This document shows positions 1 to 7,228 of a stretch of DNA of 42,636 nt, piece after piece. The stretch covers positions 1 through 42,636 of the forward strand of contig JAEYRF010000035.1 in the NCBI GenBank assembly GCA_023409615.1, in the 5' to 3' direction. Below the pieces are notes generated by a model. It made no database searches, had not been told where the DNA came from, and saw only the letters and a program-made list of their open reading frames with translations. This DNA is from Bacillota bacterium. Its GTDB lineage: Bacteria; Bacillota; Clostridia; Acetivibrionales; DTU013. A program made the translations under genes and the position numbers. The stretch's first letter is position 1. Each line of letters starts with the position of its first letter.

Positions 1-2
1 AA

Positions 3-1286
3 AGCCAGGATATTAATATCCTGTTTGACAGAGTGGCAGACAGAATATGTACAAGCTGTAGTCTGTGTATGCACTGCTGGGAAAGGAATTTTTATGATAC
101 CTATCAGGTCATGTTTCATATTGTTGAGAAGCTTGAGATGAAGGGCAGGGTAGAAGAAAATGATATCCCGGACTATTTTTTGAATATGTGTCCCAGGATC
201 AATGAGTTTGTCAACGCAGTGAACAACATGTATGAGCTCTTCAAAATAGATGTGGTATGGAAGAGCAAGCTTGGCGACAGCCGTATGGTAATCAGCCGAC
301 AGTTTGAGGGGATGTCCAGGGTCATTGCAAGCCTTGCAGGGGAGATAAATACAGAGGTCAGCTTCCTTGCTCCATTGGAAGATGCCATAGCGGCTGCAAT
401 GCTTAAAGACAACATCAAAGTGAGGGAAGTCATCGCTTATAAAAACGTATGGGGAAAATATGAGATAAGTGTTTTACATAATGCATGCGGAGGAGCCAGG
501 AGTTGCATCAGTGTTATTGAGAAGACAGTTTCTGATGCTGTCGGCAGAAGGATGGTACGTGAGAACGAGGGCTGCAGTAGAAACCGTGATGGAAATTGCT
601 TTCTGAAACTAGTCGAGGCGGAAGATCTGAAACTCACAACAGCGATTGCGCGTTTACCGAAATTCGGCAGTGAAGTCTCGGGGGACAGCTTTACCTTTAT
701 GAACAGCGGATACGGGAAATATACGCTTGCGCTTAGTGACGGCATGGGGTCAGGCAGCGGTGCGGCCATGCAGAGCAAAGCAACGGTGGATATGCTGGAA
801 AGCTTTATAGAATCAGGATTTGACAAGGATATGGCCATCAATCTGATTAATTCTGTTCTGGTACTAAGATCCGATAAGGATAATACATGCACTATTGATT
901 TGGCGATAGTTGATCTGTTCAATGGTGAGGTGGAATTTGTCAAGATTGGAGCGGCGCCGACCTATATAAGGCGGGAATCTAAAGTGGATATCATTAAATC
1001 TGCCTCTTTGCCTGCGGGTATTCTGCCGGGAGTAGATGCTGAACTCGCACATAGAAAGGTGGATGCCGGGGATATGATTATAATGGTGACAGATGGTATT
1101 GTTGACTCTTTAGCCGGCGATGAGTCAGGTGACAGAGAACTGATGAAATTTATCCGGCAGCTTGAAACCACGAACCCGCAGCAGGTAGCCGATTCTATAC
1201 TGAGTAGAGCCGGAAGCCTCTGTGATGATAAACCCTGTGATGATCTGACCATATTGGTCGGAAAGGTATGGAAGAGTTCAAGGTAA
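3..1286 (+). CDS. spoIIE: Stage II sporulation protein E, C-terminal part (5' truncated by window edge)
   Basis: SpoIIE is the membrane-bound PP2C-type serine phosphatase that dephosphorylates SpoIIAA and so activates sigma-F in the forespore. The frame is open from the left edge, so the N-terminal membrane segments lie outside the window and only about 428 residues remain. A Cys-rich stretch (CTSCSLC then HCW) near the left edge matches the central region of SpoIIE. The C-terminal half has the PP2C signatures LSDGMGSG and a final DDLTILVGKV. A GTG at 33 could be taken for a start, but the conserved reading runs upstream of it, so this is an internal codon. In Bacillus spoIIE lies just upstream of tilS-hpt-ftsH; here that trio is about 7 kb downstream. 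Confidence 0.95.
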   Translation, partial: SQDINILFDRVADRICTSCSLCMHCWERNFYDTYQVMFHIVEKLEMKGRVEENDIPDYFLNMCPRINEFVNAVNNMYELFKIDVVWKSKLGDSRMVISRQFEGMSRVIASLAGEINTEVSFLAPLEDAIAAAMLKDNIKVREVIAYKNVWGKYEISVLHNACGGARSCISVIEKTVSDAVGRRMVRENEGCSRNRDGNCFLKLVEAEDLKLTTAIARLPKFGSEVSGDSFTFMNSGYGKYTLALSDGMGSGSGAAMQSKATVDMLESFIESGFDKDMAINLINSVLVLRSDKDNTCTIDLAIVDLFNGEVEFVKIGAAPTYIRRESKVDIIKSASLPAGILPGVDAELAHRKVDAGDMIIMVTDGIVDSLAGDESGDRELMKFIRQLETTNPQQVADSILSRAGSLCDDKPCDDLTILVGKVWKSSR

Positions 1287-1341
1287 ATTATGTATAATGA
1301 TATAAAATAGCAGGAAATTTTGTATAAAACAGGTTATTTTT

Positions 1342-1389
1342 CCGCAAACTATATACAGCTATTTGAATGGATAGAAATTTGATTTGCGG
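1342..1389 (+). promoter_or_regulatory. Inverted repeat that could mask a ribosome binding site
   Basis: CCGCAAA at 1342-1348 is exactly complementary to TTTGCGG at 1383-1389. The right arm overlaps the GCGGAGGG ribosome binding site of the gene starting at 1398. The pairing could hide the site in the mRNA. A 7-bp stem with a 34-base loop can arise by chance, so this is tentative. Confidence 0.25.
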
Positions 1390-1397
1390 AGGGCAAT

Positions 1398-1733
1398 ATG
1401 GTAGCCGGAGATACAAAAAGAATTGTAGTGATAAAAAATATTTCTTCAAATCTGATTGAGGAAGTAATACTGATCTTAAAAAGCGGAGCCGATGATAAAA
1501 AATGTGATCAAGTCCTGAACAAATCAAACATAAGAAATGATTTTATACTGAAGGAAGCGGAAGGAATCATTAATCAATATATCAGAGAAAACAAGCTGAC
1601 ACGGTATCCGGACAAACGCCGTACGGCCGGACGAAGGCCTTTCCGCTTAAGGTTATCTACTAATACCATTATCAATATTTCAATGGCTGCAGCGGTTCTT
1701 TTTCTATTAGTGGTTATCAGTCAGCTAGTTTAA
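1398..1733 (+). CDS. Hypothetical protein with one C-terminal membrane segment
   Basis: I do not recognise this 111-residue protein. The first 75 residues look soluble and helical (rich in Ile, Lys and Asn). A strongly basic stretch around residues 72-88 (DKRRTAGRRPFRLR) precedes a single hydrophobic helix ending near the C terminus. This suggests a tail-anchored protein with its bulk in the cytoplasm. The start is an ATG eight bases after a strong GCGGAGGG site (1386-1393). It lies between spoIIE and the rpsF operon, which has its own promoter, so it may be expressed alone or with spoIIE. No function is inferred. Confidence 0.75.
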   Translation: MVAGDTKRIVVIKNISSNLIEEVILILKSGADDKKCDQVLNKSNIRNDFILKEAEGIINQYIRENKLTRYPDKRRTAGRRPFRLRLSTNTIINISMAAAVLFLLVVISQLV

Positions 1734-1751
1734 TACGTATTTCTTTGATAC

Positions 1752-1780
1752 TTGCACAAATTTTAATGATGTGATAGAAT
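1752..1780 (+). promoter_or_regulatory. Candidate sigma-A promoter of rpsF-ssb-rpsR
   Basis: TTGCAC at 1752-1757 and TAGAAT at 1775-1780 are separated by 17 bases. Transcription would begin near 1787, just ahead of the leader hairpin at 1799-1819. Confidence 0.6.
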
Positions 1781-1788
1781 AACTCTTC

Positions 1789-1830
1789 GGAATCCTTGCT
1801 CTGTACTTTTGTTACAGGGCCGTTCAGTCC
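1789..1830 (+). promoter_or_regulatory. Candidate S6:S18-binding leader motif upstream of rpsF
   Basis: CTCTGTA (1799-1805) pairs with TACAGGG (1813-1819) around a seven-base loop, and CCG follows at 1820-1822. A short outer pairing GGA/TCC may close the structure. Known rpsF leaders bind the S6:S18 complex through a hairpin with an exposed CCG, allowing feedback on the operon. The position directly before the ribosome binding site fits; the exact fold is my reading. Confidence 0.45.
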
Positions 1831-1850
1831 AGAAGGAGGTGAATAGTCGA

Positions 1851-2138
1851 ATGATGAACAAATATGAATCAATATTCATCATCAATCCCGACATTGGCGA
1901 AGAAAACATACAGGCACTTGTTGAAAAGTTCAAGAACCTGCTTGAGACATCCGCACAGTTGGAGAGTATTGATGAATGGGGAAAAAGAAAGCTCGCATAC
2001 CTGATTGCTGACAAGAGTGAAGGTTATTATGTTCTTGTCAATTTCAGTGCGGAATCTGAATTCCCGCGTGAACTTGAAAGAATTTACAAGATCACGGACG
2101 GTATCATCAAATATATGATTATCAATAAAGAAAAATAG
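1851..2138 (+). CDS. rpsF: 30S ribosomal protein S6
   Basis: S6 is a small-subunit protein of the platform that pairs with S18. The product is 95 residues, the normal family length, beginning MMNKYESIFIINPD, with the conserved YLIADKSEGYY segment in the middle. The ATG at 1851 is chosen because AGAAGGAGGT at 1831-1840 lies at good spacing. An in-frame TTG at 1809 would add 14 unrelated residues and lies inside the leader hairpin. An ATG at 1854 is an equally possible start one codon later. It is first in rpsF-ssb-rpsR. Confidence 0.97.
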   Translation: MMNKYESIFIINPDIGEENIQALVEKFKNLLETSAQLESIDEWGKRKLAYLIADKSEGYYVLVNFSAESEFPRELERIYKITDGIIKYMIINKEK

Positions 2139-2146
2139 GTGATTAT

Positions 2147-2584
2147 ATGAATAAGGTTATTTTAATGGGAAGGCTTACAAAGGATCCTGAATTGCGGTAC
2201 ACCAGTAACAATAATACTGCTGTATGCAGCTTCACATTGGCTGTTGACAGAAGGTTTTCCAAACCGGGGGAAGAGAAAAAAGCTGATTTTTTTAACATTG
2301 TAGCATGGAGAAATCAGGCTGAATTCTGTGGTAAGTACTTCAACAAAGGATCGAGGATCATCGTAGTTGGTAATCTGCAAAACAGGTCATGGGATGATAA
2401 CGAAGGTAAGAAACGTTATATAACCGAGGTTATTGTAGATGAGGTCTACTTTGGCGAAAGCCGCAGGAACGATAGCGGAGCTCCATTCAGACCATCAGGA
2501 CCTGCCGGAACAGCCCCGTCTTCAGGAGATTCGCAGACTGATGGGTATTTCCCAACTGATGACGACGATGAATTGCCATTTTAA
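2147..2584 (+). CDS. ssb: Single-stranded DNA-binding protein
   Basis: SSB coats single-stranded DNA and recruits replication and repair enzymes. The 145-residue product has the OB-fold domain (residues 1 to about 108: MNKVILMGRLTKDPELRY at the start, FFNIVAWRNQAEFCGKYF in the middle). A flexible Gly/Pro/Ser linker follows, and the acidic tail DDDDELPF is the protein-interaction tip typical of bacterial SSB. It starts 8 bases after rpsF and is followed by rpsR, the usual rpsF-ssb-rpsR order in Firmicutes. Confidence 0.98.
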   Translation: MNKVILMGRLTKDPELRYTSNNNTAVCSFTLAVDRRFSKPGEEKKADFFNIVAWRNQAEFCGKYFNKGSRIIVVGNLQNRSWDDNEGKKRYITEVIVDEVYFGESRRNDSGAPFRPSGPAGTAPSSGDSQTDGYFPTDDDDELPF

Positions 2585-2634
2585 GTAATCTTGACAGACA
2601 AATTAAAGTATTTTATCGAAAGGAGGCGTGTTAA

Positions 2635-2931
2635 ATGCCAGGTGGAAGAAGAGATAACAACAGAGGCGGTAGCAGAGATTCTTACGACAAGGGCGAAGGC
2701 AAGGGCGGCATGAGAATGAGAAGGGCCAGAAAGAAAGTCTGCTCCTTTTGTGTAGACAAGGTTACCGATATAGATTATAAGGAAGTAGCAAAAATCAGAA
2801 AGTACATTTCCGAGAGAGGAAAGATCCTTCCCCGGAGAATTTCTGGCAATTGCGCCAAGCATCAGCGTCAGCTGACGATGGCGATCAAGAGATCAAGAGT
2901 CGTTGCATTATTACCGTATACTGCTGAATAG
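2635..2931 (+). CDS. rpsR: 30S ribosomal protein S18
   Basis: S18 binds S6 on the 30S platform. The product is 98 residues. The conserved core begins near residue 33 (KKVCSFC) and includes YISERGKILPRRISGNCAKH and QLTMAIKRSR. About 30 extra N-terminal residues rich in Gly, Arg and Asp precede it, compared with the usual 75-80-residue protein. A strong AAAGGAGGCG site precedes the ATG at 2635, so the longer N terminus is likely real. It is last in rpsF-ssb-rpsR. Confidence 0.97.
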   Translation: MPGGRRDNNRGGSRDSYDKGEGKGGMRMRRARKKVCSFCVDKVTDIDYKEVAKIRKYISERGKILPRRISGNCAKHQRQLTMAIKRSRVVALLPYTAE

Positions 2932-2990
2932 GTTATTCAGAGTTGCGTTTTTTGTAGGACAGGTGTATTTGTTTTATATGAACATAGTAA

Positions 2991-3023
2991 ACGGCCGGAT
3001 ATCTAACTTATTAATCCGGCCGT
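2991..3023. terminator. GC-rich hairpin, probable terminator after rpsR
   Basis: ACGGCCGGAT (2991-3000) pairs perfectly with ATCCGGCCGT (3014-3023) around a 13-base loop. It lies 60 bases after rpsR. Neither strand has a long T run: plus continues TACCCTG and minus TTACTATG. It may act in either direction, for rpsR or for the small minus-strand ORF whose stop lies 10 bases away. Confidence 0.45.
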
Positions 3024-3032
3024 TACCCTGCT

Positions 3033-3164
3033 CTACCAGAGCAGTTTGTTAGTTCTGGTTCTTTCAACTGCAACTCCTCTTACTTTCCTTACCGTGATTT
3101 CTGGTCCATCGATTACTTTTCCTTTGGACTCATTCCTTTCCTGGTAATATATTTTCTCAACCAC
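3033..3164 (-). CDS. Possible small minus-strand ORF (43 residues)
   Basis: On the minus strand 43 codons are open from a GTG at 3164 to a TAG at 3035-3033, with an upstream in-frame stop at 3188-3186. The peptide starts (V)VEKIYYQERNESKG and ends RTRTNKLLW, with a charged composition unlike random AT-rich sequence. The purine-rich minus strand here is typical of coding strands elsewhere in the window. The hairpin at 2991-3023 begins 10 bases past the stop. There is no good ribosome binding site. A minus-strand TATAAT at 3177-3172 would start transcription almost exactly at the GTG. It may instead be a gene remnant. I do not recognise it. Confidence 0.3.
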   Translation of the reverse strand: MVEKIYYQERNESKGKVIDGPEITVRKVRGVAVERTRTNKLLW

Positions 3165-3262
3165 TGGTTGTATTATATATTTTCCCTAGGTTTTTCATTC
3201 TAAACAGTTTTATTTAAATTTTTTTCTTAATTTGCGTAAGCTAATCAAATCAATTGAGGATA

Positions 3263-3291
3263 TTGGAAAAATGGATTTTTAATGGTATTAT
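3263..3291 (+). promoter_or_regulatory. Candidate sigma-A promoter of pheA
   Basis: TTGGAA at 3263-3268 and TATTAT at 3286-3291 are 17 bases apart. Transcription from here would give a leader of about 90 bases before pheA. I see no T-box or other known riboswitch in that leader. The rest of the spacer from 3200 to 3260 is AT-rich with no feature I can name. Confidence 0.5.
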
Positions 3292-3390
3292 AGTTATGTG
3301 GTAAAAAGCGCTAAATGTTGGCTATATATTAGATACCAACTAGACTCTAAGTACTGACTAGATGATAAACATGAGTAAGTTGAGGTTATA

Positions 3391-4224
3391 ATGATAAAGA
3401 TCGGATATCTTGGGCCAAAGGGTACATTTTCCCATGAAGCTCTAAAAAAATATGCATCAGGATTGCCACATACTGCACAGGATTATTCGTCTATTCCTGA
3501 GATATTTACAGCTGTCCAGGAAAACATGCTGGATGAAGCAATTGTTCCAATAGAAAATTCAATTGAAGGTGCTGTGAATGCTACAATGGACATGATTGCA
3601 CAAGATGTTTCATTGAGTATCAAGGCAGAGCTAGTCATCCAGATTAGAGAACACCTGCTGGTCAAAAGGGGGACAGATCTCTCAAAGATTAGATTCATCC
3701 TATCTCACCCGCAGCCATTGGGGCAGTGCAGAAGGTTCCTGTCTGAACAGCTTCAATATGCAATGGCTAAGCCTGTTTATAGTACGGCGGCTGCTGCGCA
3801 AGAGGTGGCAGCAGGAGCAGGAGATCTTGCAGCAATCGGCTCAGCAGTGGCAGCTGATGTCTATGGTCTTGAAATCGCAGTGTCTGACATACAGGATTAT
3901 GATAACAACCGTACAAGATTTGTCATCGTAAGTAAAAAGGATGCAATCAGAACGGGGAAAGACAAAACCTCAATCGTTTTTTCCACAGAAGATAAGCCGG
4001 GCAGTCTCTACAGGGTATTGGACATATTCAATCTGTGGGATATCAATATGACCCGCATTGAATCCAGACCTGCCAGAAACATGCTTGGTAGATACATATT
4101 TTTTATTGACCTCATAGGCCATAGAGAAGACGATGCGTTGAAAGACGCACTGACTATGGTTGGTAAGAAGACAACCTTCTTAAAAATACTGGGCTCATAC
4201 CCTATTTCAACAGAAAAGTGCTGA
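3391..4224 (+). CDS. pheA: Prephenate dehydratase
   Basis: Converts prephenate to phenylpyruvate in phenylalanine synthesis, in the cytosol. The 277-residue product has the catalytic domain at residues 1-180: KIGYLGPKGTFSHEAL at the start, PIENSIEGAVNATMD, and the catalytic TRF motif at residues 175-177. An ACT regulatory domain follows at about 194-270 (DKPGSLYRVLDIF and the ESRP motif), expected to bind phenylalanine for feedback inhibition. There is no fused chorismate mutase, as is usual in Firmicutes. It appears to be a single transcription unit; the next gene has its own extended -10 promoter. Confidence 0.96.
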   Translation: MIKIGYLGPKGTFSHEALKKYASGLPHTAQDYSSIPEIFTAVQENMLDEAIVPIENSIEGAVNATMDMIAQDVSLSIKAELVIQIREHLLVKRGTDLSKIRFILSHPQPLGQCRRFLSEQLQYAMAKPVYSTAAAAQEVAAGAGDLAAIGSAVAADVYGLEIAVSDIQDYDNNRTRFVIVSKKDAIRTGKDKTSIVFSTEDKPGSLYRVLDIFNLWDINMTRIESRPARNMLGRYIFFIDLIGHREDDALKDALTMVGKKTTFLKILGSYPISTEKC

Positions 4225-4260
4225 TGGAAAGACAAAAAATACGGGAAATGGTAAAAACTG

Positions 4261-4269
4261 TGGTATAAT
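4261..4269 (+). promoter_or_regulatory. Extended -10 promoter before the MazG-like gene
   Basis: TGGTATAAT forms a perfect extended -10 (TGnTATAAT). No clear -35 is present, which extended -10 promoters can tolerate. It would drive the run from the MazG-like gene through gdpP, rplI and dnaB. Confidence 0.5.
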
Positions 4270-4305
4270 CAGATACTGATACCAGAGTAGTTAGGAGCTG
4301 ATTAT

Positions 4306-4644
4306 ATGGCAGTGACCGAGAAGGAAATTGATATTACCAGAAATATAAAATTGATCGAATGGCTGAAAACTGAACTGCTTACAGATCTGGCCAACCTGTT
4401 CAAGGTATTGACCAGGGGTGTGAGAGAGGAAATGCATGGGGCAGTCTCGGAAATCCTCTCCAACATTATTCTGATTAGCTATCTGCTGGGAAAGCGTCTG
4501 GGGATCAGTTACAATGCTATTGAACTGAAGATACACAATAAGATGAAGCTGGGATTAGTGGAGAACCACGATGTTGAAAAGTATTATGGTGATTTATCCG
4601 AGCTGTCAAGACATTTGGGTAGCTTCAGAAGAAAGGAGAAATGA
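4306..4644 (+). CDS. MazG-like family protein
   Basis: This 112-residue all-helical protein resembles the MazG-like family found in Clostridia, related to the all-alpha NTP pyrophosphatase fold. Visible features are a helical N terminus (ITRNIKLIEWLKTELLTDLANLF) and an EEMHGAVSEILSNIILISYLLGKRLG segment, which could supply the metal-binding acidic residues of the fold. The substrate is unknown. The start follows a TTAGGAGC site. Its stop overlaps the gdpP start (ATGA), so the two are translationally coupled, and a link to nucleotide signalling or clean-up is possible but unproven. Confidence 0.8.
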   Translation: MAVTEKEIDITRNIKLIEWLKTELLTDLANLFKVLTRGVREEMHGAVSEILSNIILISYLLGKRLGISYNAIELKIHNKMKLGLVENHDVEKYYGDLSELSRHLGSFRRKEK

Positions 4645-6695
4645 AGGGGATTTTGCCCTCCATCAATATGGACAGTAAAAAATTTCTTGGTTTACTCATC
4701 CCCCGGGCTGGGTTTTACCTATGGGTCATATTGTTCCTTGTAGGGATAATTGCATTGCTGGATTGGAGGATCGCCATCCCCGGCTTTGTTTTGTTTGCTT
4801 TTCTTACCTACTACAATATCAGTACCAATTATAAGAGTAAGATTGAAATTTCCAGCTTTATTGAAAATCTCAACTTCAATATCGATACGGCGACAAAGGA
4901 TACTCTTCTGAATTTCCCTATGCCGCTGGTTTTCACTGAGATGGATGGTTCGGTCATCTGGTACAATACTCCGTTCAAGGACATATCAGGTATTGAGGAT
5001 GCAATTGGTGTAACAATAAAGTCCATCAGCGCTGAGTTCAGAGACAATATAGATATGTCTGAGAAGAGGAAGGAAAGTATTACCGGTATTTCCAGACAGG
5101 TTGAGATTAATGGAATGCATTATAATGTTTTGTGCAATCCATCCAGACGTGATACAAAAAAAGATGCAGACTCCTATATACTTATTTTCTATTTTATTGA
5201 CATAACGGAGCTTGTTGAACTTAAAAACCTTTTTATAGATGAAAAAATTATATCTGCTATCATTGTTATAGATAATTATGATGATCTGATGAAGAGTATG
5301 GAGGATACAAACAGGCCTCAGATACTTGCTGAAATCGATAAGAGGGTTGTGCGGTGGGCATCTTTTACAAACGGCATTATCAGGAAATATGAAAGAGATA
5401 AGTATATTTTTCTTTTCGAACAAAAACATCTGAAGGAACTGGAAGAAAAGAAGTTTGAGATTCTGGATGCGGTGAAAGAGATCAGTATAGGCAATAAGAT
5501 ACCTGTTACGTTAAGCCTGGGACTTGGCATCAACGGGTCAAATCCGTCGGAAAACTTTAGTTACTCGGCTGCAGCCATCGACCTGGCTTTAGGGCGTGGA
5601 GGAGATCAGGCGGTGGTGAAAAACGGTGAAAGCTTCAGCTTTTTTGGTGGAAAGACACGTGAACTTGAGAAAAGGACAAAGGTAAAGGCAAGAGTCATCG
5701 CTTTTGCATTGCGTGAGCTTATTGATCAGGCCTCTTCCGTAATTATCATGGGTCATGAAAATTCGGATATCGACTCTCTTGGTGCTTCGCTGGGACTCTA
5801 CAGGATTGTCATGACGAGGGGTAAAACGGCACATATCGTGCTCAATAAGGTCAACCCGACCATAGAAATTCTAGTGTCTAAGATACATAAGAGCGATGAA
5901 TATGAAGGATTGTTCATCAATAGAGGACAAGCTCTTGAAATGGCAGACAGTAGGACATTGCTGATCATTGTTGACACCCATCGGAAAAGTTTTACCGAGA
6001 TCCCTGAACTGATTGGAAATTCAGGACAAGTTGTCGTTATCGATCATCACAGAAGGGGTGCCGATTATATACAGGATACAGTGCTGACGTATCAGGAGAC
6101 ATATGCATCATCCACCTGTGAACTGGTTACCGAGGTACTTCAATATATCGATGAAAAACTGAAGCTCAGTCAGATCGAAGCGGAAGCCCTTTACGCAGGC
6201 ATTGTGGTGGACACGAAGAGCTTTACCTTCAAAACTGGTGTAAGGACCTTTGAAGCGGCATCCTATCTAAGACGGCAAGGCGTTGACACAGTTATGGTGA
6301 AGCAACTTTTCCAGAATGATCTTGAGACATATTCCAATATATCGTCGGTAGTTAGAAGTGCAGAATTAATTAATGAAGAGATAGCAATCTCTCTATGTCC
6401 CCAGGGAATAAAAAATGCTCAGTTGATTACCGCCAAGGCGGCGGATGAACTTCTAAATCTGTCCGGGATTACTGCGGCCTTTGTTTTGTGCAGCATCGGA
6501 AGTGATATCTGGATCAGCGGTAGATCATTGGGAGAAATCAGTGTTCAGCTCATCCTTGAAAAATTGGGCGGTGGTGGACATCTGAGTGTTGCCGGTGCAC
6601 AATTGACAGGAATGAATGCTGATGATGCAATTGCTAAATTAAAATATGCTATAATGGAATATATCAATGAATTCAATAAACCTAATAATACATAA
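4641..6695 (+). CDS. gdpP: Cyclic-di-AMP phosphodiesterase GdpP (DHH family)
   Basis: GdpP is a membrane-anchored enzyme that hydrolyses c-di-AMP to pApA. The 684-residue product has two membrane helices at about 13-55, then a PAS-like domain (about 85-190) and a degenerate GGDEF domain (about 195-330, SLGLGIN, no GGDEF signature). The DHH domain starts near 365 (GHENSDIDSLGASLGL, VVIDHHRRG) and the DHHA1 domain ends with GGGGHLSVAGAQ. Length and domain order are those of the family (about 650-660 residues in Bacillus). The ATG overlaps the preceding stop. The order gdpP-rplI-dnaB is conserved in Firmicutes. Confidence 0.96.
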   Translation: MKGILPSINMDSKKFLGLLIPRAGFYLWVILFLVGIIALLDWRIAIPGFVLFAFLTYYNISTNYKSKIEISSFIENLNFNIDTATKDTLLNFPMPLVFTEMDGSVIWYNTPFKDISGIEDAIGVTIKSISAEFRDNIDMSEKRKESITGISRQVEINGMHYNVLCNPSRRDTKKDADSYILIFYFIDITELVELKNLFIDEKIISAIIVIDNYDDLMKSMEDTNRPQILAEIDKRVVRWASFTNGIIRKYERDKYIFLFEQKHLKELEEKKFEILDAVKEISIGNKIPVTLSLGLGINGSNPSENFSYSAAAIDLALGRGGDQAVVKNGESFSFFGGKTRELEKRTKVKARVIAFALRELIDQASSVIIMGHENSDIDSLGASLGLYRIVMTRGKTAHIVLNKVNPTIEILVSKIHKSDEYEGLFINRGQALEMADSRTLLIIVDTHRKSFTEIPELIGNSGQVVVIDHHRRGADYIQDTVLTYQETYASSTCELVTEVLQYIDEKLKLSQIEAEALYAGIVVDTKSFTFKTGVRTFEAASYLRRQGVDTVMVKQLFQNDLETYSNISSVVRSAELINEEIAISLCPQGIKNAQLITAKAADELLNLSGITAAFVLCSIGSDIWISGRSLGEISVQLILEKLGGGGHLSVAGAQLTGMNADDAIAKLKYAIMEYINEFNKPNNT

Positions 6696-6729
6696 AAGGA
6701 AATTGAACGTTTGATCTTAGGAGGTTCAT

Positions 6730-7176
6730 ATGAAGGTTATTTTAAAGAAGGATGTAAAAGGGCTTGGTAAAACTGAAGATCTTGTGAATGTAAGTGACGG
6801 GTATGCCAGAAATTACCTATTTCCAAGAGGCCTTGCCGCGGAAGCAAGTGCCGGTAATATCAATATTATGAATACAAAAAAGGAAGCCGAAAAAAGCAGG
6901 AAGGATCGTGAATTGGCGCAAGCAAAGGAACTAGCTGCCAAGCTGAAGGAACTTGTTGTAACGATCAGGACAAAATCCGGTGACAACGGCAAGCTTTTTG
7001 GTTCAATTACAAGTAAGGATATTACTGACAAATTGAAGAAGGATTTTAATATTGATATAGATAAGAAGAAAATGGTTCTTCCTGAGCCAATAAAAGCAGT
7101 GGGAAACTTTGAGATTGAGATTAAATTGTATCCGGAAGTCAGCGGAAAGCTGGCAGTTAAAATTGAACATGAGTAG
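6730..7176 (+). CDS. rplI: 50S ribosomal protein L9
   Basis: L9 is a two-domain protein of the large subunit near the L1 stalk. The 148-residue product has the N-terminal signature MKVILKKDVKGLGK followed by VNVSDGYARNYLFPRGLA. A long charged connecting helix (residues 45-75) leads to the C-terminal domain beginning around KLFGSITSKDI. Its length is standard. A TTAGGAGG site precedes the ATG. It sits between gdpP and dnaB. Confidence 0.98.
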   Translation: MKVILKKDVKGLGKTEDLVNVSDGYARNYLFPRGLAAEASAGNINIMNTKKEAEKSRKDRELAQAKELAAKLKELVVTIRTKSGDNGKLFGSITSKDITDKLKKDFNIDIDKKKMVLPEPIKAVGNFEIEIKLYPEVSGKLAVKIEHE

Positions 7177-7228
7177 ATCTCGCCGGAGGCATATAAGTGG
7201 ATTACATTAGGCGGAGGGAGCCTTAGTC

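Noticed and set aside
437..943. Long minus-strand open frame opposite spoIIE
   Set aside because: It lies opposite a clear SpoIIE PP2C domain and has a low-complexity Ser/Leu-rich composition, as expected of an antisense frame.
1809..1850. TTG start giving rpsF 14 more residues
   Set aside because: It lies within the leader hairpin with no ribosome binding site; the ATG at 1851 has AGAAGGAGGT and gives the normal S6 length.
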